The translations under genes were made by a program, and so were the position numbers. Below, piece after piece: positions 54,001 to 64,000 of a stretch of 64,000 nucleotides of DNA. The notes below the pieces were generated by a model, which was not told where the DNA came from, did no database searches, and was given only the letters and a program-made list of their open reading frames with translations. Origin of the DNA: Hydractinia symbiolongicarpus (taxonomy: Eukaryota; Cnidaria; Hydrozoa; Anthoathecata; Hydractiniidae); the NCBI RefSeq assembly GCF_029227915.1, contig NC_079877.1, positions 8,124,001 to 8,188,000 on the forward strand, given 5' to 3'. Position 1 is the first letter of the stretch, and every line of letters starts with the position of its first letter.

Positions 54001-56212
54001 TGAATTTCTAACGGTGTCAGTCCGTTTTAGTCACAACGGTTACGTCACATATTCGTCCCCACATGAATTTAGGGATATTTTTCTGATATTACTAGGTTGT
54101 ATTGCTTGTAACAGTAAAACGATTGACTGTGGGACTTAATTGAACTAACTTTGGACTGTGACCTGCTAAATGTGATAAATGAGGCAATTGGTCTCCAAGA
54201 AATAACATTCTTCCTAATTTTACATGATTACTGGAACTCAGCGATTTCACTGGGCGGTGTGGTAGCGCTTTATTAAAAAATTTAGATAAAAAAGTATTTT
54301 TTACTGTGGGACCCATCCTGTCCGTTATCGCACGCTGAAGAAATAGACACAGTTTCAAAAACTACATTTCAATGAATTTCTAACGCTATCAGTCCATTTG
54401 AGTTACAACGGTTGCGTCACATATTCGTCCCCACATGTATTTAGGGATATTTATCTGATATTACTAGGTTGTATCGCTTTCAACAGTGAAACGATTGGCT
54501 GTGGGACTTAAATGAACTGATTTTGGGCTGTGACCTTATGAATGTGATAAGTGAGCCAACTGGACCCCTAGAAATAACATTATTCTTAATTTGACATGAT
54601 TGCCGGAACTCGGTGATTACACTGGGTGCTGTGGTAGCGCTTCATTTAAAAATTTAAATAAAAAAGTCATTTTTTACCGCGGGACCAATCCTAGCCGTTA
54701 TCGCGCGCTGAAGAAATAGACACAGTTTCGAAAACAACATTTTAATGAGTTTCTAACGGTATCAGTCCGTTTGAGTGACAACGGTTGCGTCACATATTCG
54801 TCACCAAATGTATTTAGGGATATTGTTCTGATATTACTAGGTTGTATTGCTTGTAACAGTGAAAGGATTGACTGTGGGACTTAATTGAACTAACTTTGGA
54901 CTGTGACCTGATAAATGTGATAAATCAGCCAATTGGTCTCCAAGAAATAACATTCTTGTTAATTTGACATGATTGCTGGAATTCAGCGATAATATTAGGC
55001 TCTCTGGTAGCGCTTTATTTAAAAATTTAGATAAAAAAGTCTTTTTTTTACTGTGGGACCAATCCTGGCCGTTAGCAGGCGCTGAATAAACAGGAACAGT
55101 TTCAAAAACTACATTTCAATGAATTTCTAACGGTGTCAGTCCGTTTTAGTCACAGCGGTTACGTCACATATTCGTCCCCACATGAATTTAGGGATATTTT
55201 TTTGATATTACTAGGTTGTATTGCTTGTAACAGTAAAACGATTGACTGTGGGACTTAATTGAACTAACTTTGGACTGTGACCTGCTAAATGTGATAAATA
55301 AGCCAATTGGTCTTCAAGGAATAACATTCTTCTCAATTTGACATGATTGCCGGAATTCAGCGATTATGTTAGGCTCTGTGGTAGCGCTTTATTTAAAAAT
55401 TTAGATAAAAATGTCTTTTTTTTACTGTGGGACCAATCCTGGCCGTTATCGCGCGCTGAAGAAATAGAGATAGTTTCAAAAACTACATTTCAATAAATTT
55501 CTAACGGTATCAGTCCGTTTGAGTCACAACGGTTGCGTCACATATTCGTCCCCACATGTATTTAGGAATATTTTTCTGATAATACTAGGTTGTATTGCTT
55601 GTAACAGTAAAACGATTGACTGTGGGACTTAATTGAGCTAACTTTGGACTGAGACCTGATAAATGTGATAAATGGGGCAATTGGGCCCCAAGAAATAACA
55701 TTCTTCTTAATTTTACATGTTTGCTGGAATTCAGCGATTATGTTAGGCTCTGTGGTAGCGCTTTATTTAAAAATTTAGATAAATAAGTCATTCTTTACTC
55801 TGGGACGAATCCTAGACGTTATCGCCCGCTGAAGAAATAGCGGCAGTTTTAAAAAATACAATTCATTGACTTTCTAACGGTATCACTCTGTTTGAGTTAC
55901 AACGCTTGCGTCACATATTCGTCCCCAAATGTATTTAGGGATGTTTTTCTGATATCACTAGGTTGTATCACTTTTAACAGTGAAACGATTGACTTTGGCA
56001 CTTAAATGAACTGATTTTGGACTGTGATCTTATAAATGTGATAAATGAGCCAAGTGGACTCCCACAAATAACATTCCTCTTAATTTTACATGTTTGCTGG
56101 AATTCAACGATTACAATGGGCGCTGTGGTAGCGCTTCATTAAAAAATTTAGATAAATAAGTCATATTTACTGTAGGACTAATCCTGGCCGTTAACACGCG
56201 CTGAATAAGTAG
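48001..56212 (+). repeat. 4106-bp higher-order unit (11 monomers), two tandem copies
   Basis: All eleven landmark spacings are preserved. 48070, 48445, 48817, 49190, 49564, 49938, 50310, 50683, 51057, 51431 and 51804 recur at 52176, 52551, 52923, 53296, 53670, 54044, 54416, 54789, 55163, 55537 and 55910, each exactly 4106 bp later. Private variants are shared, for example CGTCACCAAATG at 50693 and 54799, and ATTTCACTGGGCGGTG near 50138 and 54244. I noticed only isolated differences, such as GCCCG versus GTCCG near 48421/52527 and AACGG versus AACGC near 51798/55904. The copies are so similar that the duplication is recent, was homogenised, or reflects an assembly problem. Confidence 0.92.
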
Positions 56213-58552
56213 GAACAGATTCAAAAACTACATTTCATTGACTTTCTAGCGGTATCAATCCGTTTGAGTTACAACGGTTGCGTCACATATTCGTACCAAC
56301 ATGTATTTAGCAATATTTTATCGCTATTACTAGGTTGCATCGCTTTTAACAGTGAAACGATTGACTGTGGGACTTAATTGAACTGATTTTAGACTGTGAC
56401 CTTATAAATGTGATAAATGAGCCAATTGGTGTCCAAGGAATAACATTCTTGTTAATTTGACATGATTGCTGGAATTCAGCGATAATATTAGGCTCTGTGG
56501 TAGCGCTTTATTTAAAAATTTAGATAAAAAAGTATTTTTTTTACTGTGGGACCAATCCGGGCCGTTAGCAGACGCTGAATAAACAGGAACAGTTTCAAAA
56601 ACTACATTTCAAGGAATTTCTAACGGTGTCAGTCCGATTTAGTCACAACGGTTACGTCACATATTCGTCCCCACATGAATTTAGGGATATTGTTCTGATA
56701 TTACTAGGTTGTATTGCTTGTAACAGTGAAAGGATTGACTGTGGGACTTAATTGAACTAACTTTGGACTGTGACCTGATAAATGTGATAAATCAGCCAAT
56801 TGGTCTCCAAGATATAACATTCTTGTTAATTTGACATGATTGCTGGAATTCAGCGATAATATTAGGCTCTCTGGTAGCGCTTTATTTAAAAATTTAGATA
56901 AAAAAGTCTTTTTTTTACTGTGGGACCAATCCTGGCCGTTAGCAGGCGCTGAATAAACAGGAACAGTTTCAAAAACTACATTTCAATGAATTTCTAACGG
57001 TGTCAGTCCGTTTTAGTCACAGCGGTTACGTCACATATTCGTCCCCACATGAATTTAGGGATATTTTTTTTGATATTACTAGGTTGTATTGCTTGTAACA
57101 GTAAAACGATTGACTGTGGGACTTAATTGAACTAACTTTGGACTGTGACCTGCTAAATGTGATAAATAAGCCAATTGGTCTTCAAGGAATAACATTCTTC
57201 TCAATTTGACATGATTGCTGGAATTCAGCGATTATGTTAGGCTCCGTGGTAGCGCTTTATTTAAAAATTTAGATAAAAATGTCTTTTTTTTACTGTGGGA
57301 CCAATCCTGGCCGTTATCGCGCGCTGAAGAAATAGAGATAGTTTCAAAAACTACATTTCAATAAATTTCTAACGGTATCAGTCCGTTTGAGTCACAACGG
57401 TTGCGTCACATATTCGTCCCCACATGTATTTAGGAATATTTTTCTTATAATACTAGGTTGTATTGCTTGTAACAGTAAAACGATTGACTGTGGGACTTAA
57501 TTGAGCTAACTTTGGACTGAGACCTGATAAATGTGATAAATGGGGCAATTGGGCCCCAAGAAATAACATTCTTCTTAATTTTACATGTTTGCTGGAATTC
57601 AGCGATTATGTTAGGCTCTGTGGTAGCGCTTTATTTAAAAATTTAGATAAATAAGTCATTCTTTACTCTGGGACGAATCCGAGCCGTTATCGCCCGCTGA
57701 AGAAATAGTGGCAGTTTTAAAAAATACAATTCATTGACTTTCTAACGGTATCACTCTGTTTGAGTTACAACGGTTGCGTCACATATTCGTCCCCAAATGT
57801 ATTTAGGGATGTTTTTCTGATATCACTAGGTTGTATCACTTTTAACAGTGAAACGATTGACTTTGGCACTTAAATGAACTGATTTTGGACTGTGATCTTA
57901 TAAATGTGATAAATGAGCCAAGTGGACTCCCACAAATAACATTCCTCTTAATTTTACATGTTTGCTGGAATTCAACAATTACAATGGGCGCTGTGGTAGC
58001 TCTTCATTAAAAAATTTAGATAAATAAGTCATATTTACTGTAGGACTAATCCTGGCCGTTAACACGCGCTGAATAAGTAGGAACAGATTCAAAAACTACA
58101 TTTCATTGACTTTCTAGCGGTATCAATCCGTTTGAGTTACAACGGTTGCGTCACATATTCGCACCAACATGTATTTAGCAATATTTTATCGCTATTACTA
58201 GGTTGCATCGCTTTTAACAGTGAAACGATTGACTGTGGGACTTAATTGAACTGATTTTAGACTGTGACCTTATAAATGTGATAAATGAGCCAATTGGTCT
58301 CCAAGGAATAACATTCTTGTTAATTTGACATGATTGCTGGAATTCAGCGATAATATTAGGCTCTGTGGTAGCGCTTTATTTAAAAATTTAGATAAAAAAG
58401 TATTTTTTTTACTGTGGGACCAATCCGGGCCGTTAGCAGACGCTGAATAAACAGGAACAGTTTCAAAAACTACATTTCAAGGAATTTCTAACGGTGTCAG
58501 TCCGATTTAGTCACAACGGCTACGTCACATATTCGTCCCCACATGAATTTAG
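54819..58552 (+). repeat. 1867-bp tandem duplication (5 monomers) overlapping the 4106-bp unit
   Basis: 54819-56685 matches 56686-58552. Landmarks 54789, 55163, 55537, 55910, 56282 and 56656 pair with 56656, 57030, 57405, 57778, 58150 and 58524 (1867-1868 bp). The start in both is GATATTGTTCTGATATTAC. Shared variants include ACTGAGACCTG, TTGGGCCCCAAG, GATGTCTTTTT-type stretches and CCGGGCCGTTAGCAGACG. Because the block starts inside the second 4106-bp copy and continues past its end, it must have formed after that copy existed or from the same template set. Confidence 0.9.
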
Positions 58553-61500
58553 GGATATTTTTCTGATATTACTAGGTTGTATTGCTTGTAACAGTAAAAC
58601 GACGATTGACTGTGGGACTTAATTGAACTAACTTTGGACTGTGACCTGATAAATGTAATAAAGGAGGCAATTGTACCCCAAGAAATAACATTCTTCTTAA
58701 TTTGATGTGATTGATGGAACTCAGCGACTGCATTGGCGCTGTGGTAGCGCTTCATTAAAAAATTTAGATAAATAAGTCACATTTATTGTGGGACCAATCC
58801 TGGCCGTTAACACGCGCTGAATAAGTAGGAACAGATTCAAAAACTACATTTCATTGATTTTCTAGCTGTATCAATTCGTTTGAGTTACAAGGGTTGCGTC
58901 ACATATTCGTACCAACATGTATTTAGCGATATTTTATCGCTATTACTAGGTTGCATCGCTTTTAACAGTAAAACGATTGACTGTGGGACTTAATTGAACT
59001 GATTTTAGACTGTGACCTTATAAATGTGATAAATGAGCCAATTGGTCTCCAAGAAATAACATTCTTGTTAATTTGACATGATTGCTGGAATTCAGCGATA
59101 ATATTAGGCTCTCTGGTAGCGCTTTATTTAAAAATTTAGATAAAAAAGTCTTTTTTTTACTGTGGGACCAATCCTGGCCGTTAGCAGGCGCTGAATAAAC
59201 AGGAACAGTTTCAAAAACTACATTTCAATGAATTTCTAACGGTGTCAGTCCGTTTTAGTCACAACGGTTACGTCACATATTCGTCCCCACATGAATTTAG
59301 GGATATTTTTCTGATATTACTAGGTTGTATTGCTTGTAACAGTAAAACGATTGACTGTGGGACTTAATTGAACTAAATTTGGACTGTGACCTGCTAAATG
59401 TGATAAATGAGGCAATTGGTCTCCAAGGAAAAACATTCTTCTTAATTTGACATGATTGCTGGAATTCAGCGATAACATTAGGCTCTGTGGTAGCGCTTTA
59501 TTAAAAAATTTAGATAAAAAAGTATTTTTTACTGTGGGACCCATCCTGTCCGTTATCGCACGCTGAAGAAATAGACACAGTTTCAAAAACTACATTTCAA
59601 TGAATTTCTAACGCTATCAGTCCATTTGAGTTACAACGGTTGCGTCACATATTCGTCCCCACATGTATTTAGGGATATTTATCTGATATTACTAGGTTGT
59701 ATCGCTTTCAACAGTGAAACGATTGGCTGTGGGACTTAAATGAACTGATTTTGGGCTGTGACCTTATGAATGTGATAAGTGAGCCAACTGGACCCCTAGA
59801 AATAACATTATTCTTAATTTGACATGATTGCCGGAACTCGGTGATTACACTGGGTGCTGTGGTAGCGCTTCATTTAAAAATTTAAAAAAAAAAGTCATTT
59901 TTTACCGCGGGACCAATCCTAGCCGTTATCGCGCGCTGAAGAAATAGACACAGTTTCGAAAACAACATTTTAATGAGTTTCTAACGCTATCAGTCCGTTT
60001 GAGTGACAACGGTTGCGTCACATATTCGTCCCCAAATGTATTTAGGGATATTTTTCTGATATTACTAGGTTGTATTGCTTGTAACAGTAAAACGACGATT
60101 GACTGTGGGACTTAATTGAACTAACTTTGGACTGTGACCTGATAAATGTGATAAATCAGGCAATTGGACCCCAAGAAATAACATTCCTCTTAATTTGACA
60201 TGATTGCTGGAATTCAACGATTACAATGGGTGCTGTGGCAGGGCTTCATTAAAACATTTAGATAAATAAGTCATATTTACTGTGGAACCAATTCTGGCCG
60301 TTAGCACGCGCTGATTAAGTAGGAACAGTTTCAAAAACTACATTTCATTGACTTTCTAGCGGTATCAATCCGTTTGAGTTACAACGGTTGCGTCACATAT
60401 TCGTCCCCACATGTATTTAGGGATATTTTTCTGATATTACTAGGTTGTATTGCTTGTAACAGTGAAACGATTGACTGTGGGACTTAATTGAACTAACTTT
60501 GGACTGTGACCTGATAAATGTGATATATGGGGCAATTGGACCCGAAGAAATAACATTCCTCTTAATTTGACATGATTGTTGGAATTCAATGATTACAATG
60601 GGTGCTGTGGTAGCGCTTTATTTAAAAATTTAAATAAAAAAGTCATTTTTTACCGCGGGACCAATCCTAGCCGTTATCGCGCGCTGAAGAAATAGACACA
60701 GTTTCGAAAACAATATTTTAATGAGTTTCTAACGCTATCAGTCCGTTTGAGTGACAACGTTTGCGTCACATATTCGTCCCCAAATGTATTTAGGGATATT
60801 TATCTGATATTACTAGGTTGTATCGCTTTCAACAGTGAAACGATTGGCTGTGGGACTTAAATGAACTGATTTTGGGCTGTGACCTTATGAATGTGATAAG
60901 TGAGCCAACTGGACCCCTAGAAATAACATTATTCTTAATTTAACATGATTGCCGGAACTCGGTGATTACACTGGGTGCTGTGGTATCGCTTCATTTAAAA
61001 ATTTAAATAAAAAAGTCATTTTTTACCGCGGGACCAATCCTAGCCGTTATCGCGCGCTGAACAAATAGACACAGTTTCGAAAACAACATTTTAATGAGTT
61101 TCTAACGCTTTCAGTCTGTTTGAGTGACAACGGTTGCGTCACATATTCGTCCCCAAATGTATTTAGGGATATTGTTCTGATATTACTAGGTTGTATTGCT
61201 TGTAACAGTGAAAGGATTGACTGTGGGACTTAATTGAACTAACTTTGGACTGTGACCTGATAAATGTGATAAATCAGGCAATTGGATCCCAAGAAATAAC
61301 ATTCCTCTTAATTTGACATGATTGCTGGAATTCAACGATTACAATGGGCGCTGTAGCAGGGCTGCATTAAAACATTTAGATAAATAAGTCATATTTACTG
61401 TGGAACCAATTCTGGCCGTTAGCACGCGCTGAATAAGTAGGAACAGTTTCAAAAACTACATTTCATTGACTTTCTAGCGGTATCAATCCGTTTGAGTTAC

Positions 61501-62430
61501 AACGGTTGCGTCACATATTCGTCCCCAAATGTTTTTAGGGATATTTTTCTGATATTACTAGGTTGTATTGCTTGTAACAGTGAAACGATTGACTGTGGGA
61601 CTTCATTGAACTAACTTTGGACTGTGACCTGATAAATGTGATATATGGGGCAATTGGACCCGAAGAAATAACATTCCTCTTAATTTGACATGATTGTTGG
61701 AATTCAATGATTACAATGGGCGCTGTGGTAGCGCTTCATTAAAAAATTTAGATAAATAAGTCATATTTACTGTGGGACCAATCCTGGCCGTTAACCCGTG
61801 CTGAATAAGTAGGAACAGTTTTAAAAACTACATTTCATTGACTTTCTAGCGGTATCAATCCGTTTGAGTTACAACGGTTACGTCACATATTCGTACCAAC
61901 ATGTATTTAGCGATATTTTATCGCTATTACTAGGTTGCATCGCTTTTAACAGTGAAACGATTGACTGTGGGACTTAATTGAACTGATTTTAGACTGTGAC
62001 ATTATAAATGTGATAAATGAGCCAATTGGTCTTCAAGGAATAACATTCTTCTCAATTTGACATGATTGCTGAAATTCAGCGATTATGTTAGGCTCTGTGG
62101 TAGCGCTTTATTTAAAAATTTAGATAAAAATGTCTTTTTTTTACTGTGGGACCAATCCTGGCCGTTATCGCGCGCTGAAGAAATAGAGACAGTTTCAAAA
62201 ACTACATTTCAATAAATTTCTAACGGTATCAGTCCGTTTGAGTCACAACGGTTGCGTCACATATTCGTCCCCACATGTATTTAGGAATATTTTTCTGATA
62301 TTACTAGGTTGTATTGCTTGTAACAGTAAAACGATTGACTGTGGGACTTAATTGAGCTAACTTTGGACTGTGACCTGATAAATGTGATAAATGGGGCAAT
62401 TGGGCCCCAAGAACTAACATTCTTCTTAAT
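58553..62430 (+). repeat. Mosaic monomers with a partial 3-monomer period (about 1118 bp)
   Basis: Landmarks: 58898, 59272, 59644, 60017, 60392, 60765, 61138, 61510, 61882 and 62256. Spacing from 58898 to 60017 reproduces that of 49564 to 50683 exactly (offset 9334 bp, 25 monomers), and much of the sequence matches, with one exchanged patch near 59410-59480. Units at 60241 and 61359 share GGGCT-type loss of the dyad right arm and GTGGAACCAATTCTGGCC, about 1118 bp apart. CCGCGGGACC with TTTCGAAAACAA occurs at 59906, 60653 and 61026. Confidence 0.8.
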
Positions 62431-64000
62431 TTTACATGTTTGCTGGAATTCAGCGATAATATTAGGCTCTGTGGTAGCGCTTTATTTGAAAATTTAGATA
62501 AAAAAGTATTTTTTTTACTGTGGGACCAATCCGGGCCGTTAGCAGACGCTGAATAAACAAGAACAGTTTCAAAAACTACATTTCAAGGAATTTCTAACGG
62601 TGTCAGTCCGATTTAGTCACAACGGTTACGTCACATATTCGTCCCCACATGAATTTAGGGATATTTTTCTGATATTACTAGGTTGTATTGCTTGTAACAG
62701 TAAAACGACGATTGACTGTGGGACTTAATTGAACTAACTTTGGACTGTGACCTGATAAATGTAATAAAGGAGGCAATTGGACCCCAAGAAATAACATTCT
62801 TCTTAATTTGACGTGATTGATGGAATTCAGCGATAACATTAGGCTCTGTGGTAGCGCTTTATTAAAAAATTTAGATAAAAAAGTCTTTTTTTTTACTGTA
62901 GGACCAATCCGGGCCGTTAGCAGACGCTGAATAAACAGGAACAGTTCCAAAAACTACATTTCAAGGAATTTCTAACGGTGTCAGTTCGTTTTAGTCACAA
63001 CAGTTACGTCACATATTCGTCCCCACATGAATTTAGGGATATTTTTCTGATATTACTAGGTTGTATTGCTTGTAACAGTAAAACGATTGACTGTGGGACT
63101 TAATTGAACTAACTTTGGACTGTGACCTGATAAATGTAATAAAGGAGGCAATTGGACCCCAAGAAATAACATTCTTCTTAATTTGACGTGATTGATGGAA
63201 CTCAGCAACTGCATTGGAGCTGTGGTAGCGCTTTATTTAAAAATTTAGATAAATAAGTCATTCTTTATTCTGGGACGAATCCTGTCCGTTATCGCGCGCT
63301 GAAGAAATAGACACAGTTTCAAAAACTACATTTCAATGAATTTCTAACGCTATCAGTCGTTTTGAGTTACAACGGTTGCGTCACATATTCGTCCCCACAT
63401 GTATTTAGGGATATTTATCTGATATCACTAGGTTGTATCGCTTTTAACAGTGAAACGATTGACTGTGGGACTTAATTGAACTAACTTTGGACTGTGACCT
63501 GATAAATGTAATAAATGAGGCAATTGGACCCCAAGAAATAACATCCTTCTTAATTTTACATGTTTGCTGGAATTCAGCGATAATATTAGGCTCTGTGGTA
63601 GCGCTTTATTTGAAAATTTAGATAAAAAAGTATTTTTTTTACTGTGGGACCAATCCGGGCCGTTAGCAGACGCTGAATAAACAGGAACAGTTTCAAAAAC
63701 TACATTTCAAGGAATTTCTAACGGTGTCAGTCCGATTTAGTCACAACGGTTACGTCACATATTCGTCCCCACATGAATTTAGGGATATTTTTCTGATATT
63801 ACTAGGTTGTATTGCTTGTAACAGTAAAACGACGATTGACTGTGGGACTTAATTGAACTAACTTTGGACTGTGACCTGATAAATGTAATAAAGGAGGCAA
63901 TTGGACCCCAAGAAATAACATTCTTCTTAATTTGACGTGATTGATGGAATTCAGCGATAACATTAGGCTCTGTGGTAGCGCTTTATTAAAAAATTTAGAT
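62431..64000 (+). repeat. 1124-bp higher-order unit (3 monomers), second copy cut by window end
   Basis: About 62440-62876 matches 63564-64000 at 1124 bp. Landmark 62630 pairs with 63754, and the expected partners of 63008 and 63380 lie outside the window. Shared variants are TTTATTTGAAAATTTAG, CCGGGCCGTTAGCAGACG, CATTTCAAGGAATTTC and AAAACGACGATTG. The match runs to the last base, so the array continues to the right with the same period for at least part of a unit. Confidence 0.85.

Larger units (their letters stand above)
1..64000 (+). repeat. Tandem satellite DNA array, about 373-bp monomer, head to tail
   Basis: The whole window is built from one repeat unit. The GTCACA landmark, or a one- or two-base variant of it, occurs 169 times, always on the plus strand, with spacing usually 371-375 bp. 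Departures are explained within the satellite: 270 bp at 4899-5169, 343 at 5914-6257 and 6670-7013, 413 at 6257-6670, six intervals of 552-557 between 7013 and 17428, and 503 at 38236-38739. No stretch is left over for a gene or inserted element. No inversion of monomer direction was found. Both window ends fall inside monomers, so the array is longer than 64 kb. Satellites of this kind normally form constitutive heterochromatin, often at centromeres. That location is inferred here and cannot be seen in the sequence. I do not recognise the family from memory. Confidence 0.98.

Noticed and set aside
1-64000. CRISPR array
   Set aside because: The repeat is about 373 bp with no unique spacers; adjacent units are homologous along their entire length.
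1-64000. LTR, LINE or DNA transposon origin or insertion
   Set aside because: No terminal repeats, target-site duplications, long reading frames or poly-A tails were seen, and landmark spacing leaves no room for an inserted element.
1-64000. tRNA, 5S rRNA or other tandem RNA genes
   Set aside because: No cloverleaf, box A/B or recognisable rRNA sequence could be found in the monomer, although each unit has short T runs.
1-64000. Telomeric or subtelomeric short repeats
   Set aside because: No tandem run of TTAGG, TTAGGG or similar motifs is present. Isolated TTAGG strings occur only as part of the monomer.
1-64000. Naming the species or a known satellite family
   Set aside because: The sequence did not match any satellite that I can recall with certainty, and unit length alone is not diagnostic.

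Overview
The window is one uninterrupted array of a single tandem satellite DNA. The unit is about 373 bp and every copy runs in the same direction. I followed one landmark, the GTCACA that comes just after an AACGGTTGC box, and found it or a point variant 169 times between 43 and 63754. Almost all spacings are 371-375 bp, and every exception can be explained by a deletion or duplication inside the satellite. I see no protein gene, tRNA, rRNA, transposon or unique DNA. The array runs off both ends of the window. This points to a eukaryotic chromosome, most likely constitutive heterochromatin at or near a centromere or in a large subtelomeric or interstitial block. The sequence looks moderately AT-rich by eye. 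I do not recognise the family and cannot name the species.

Layout by region. 1-5.2 kb: divergent monomers with a partly duplicated 5-monomer unit (offset 1869 bp). 5.1-7.0 kb: a cluster of small internal deletions and one 40-bp duplication. 6.8-18.3 kb: higher-order units containing a characteristic half-length monomer, giving periods of about 5.5 monomers (2046-2050 bp); three copies of the 2046-bp unit lie at about 12.2-18.3 kb. 18.3-30.1 kb: diverged monomers with little higher-order structure and a subfamily with short (361-367 bp) units. 30.1-34.6 kb: a 4-monomer unit (1490 bp) with one extra monomer inserted. 35.0-38.2 kb: a 3-monomer unit (about 1107 bp) marked by a 10-bp deletion. 38.2-48.0 kb: mosaic blocks including a 6-monomer unit (2240 bp). 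48.0-56.2 kb: two nearly identical copies of an 11-monomer unit (4106 bp). 54.8-58.6 kb: an overlapping 5-monomer duplication (1867 bp). 58.6-64.0 kb: mosaic with 3-monomer units (about 1118-1124 bp).

Each monomer carries recurrent short motifs: an AACGG/CCGTT/AACGG alternating inverted repeat, a GCGCT...AGCGC dyad, three ACTGTG direct repeats that sit at deletion breakpoints, a TATAAA-like or duplicated TGATAAATG box, an ACATGT palindrome and an A/T-rich stretch. The unit length is close to two nucleosome repeats. The right half looks more recently amplified than the left. The main interest lies in the layered amplification history, the reused breakpoint motif, and the conserved dyads as possible protein-binding or non-B DNA sites. 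Short reading frames (60-91 codons, mostly on the minus strand) recur at fixed phases of the monomer and are by-products of the repeat.
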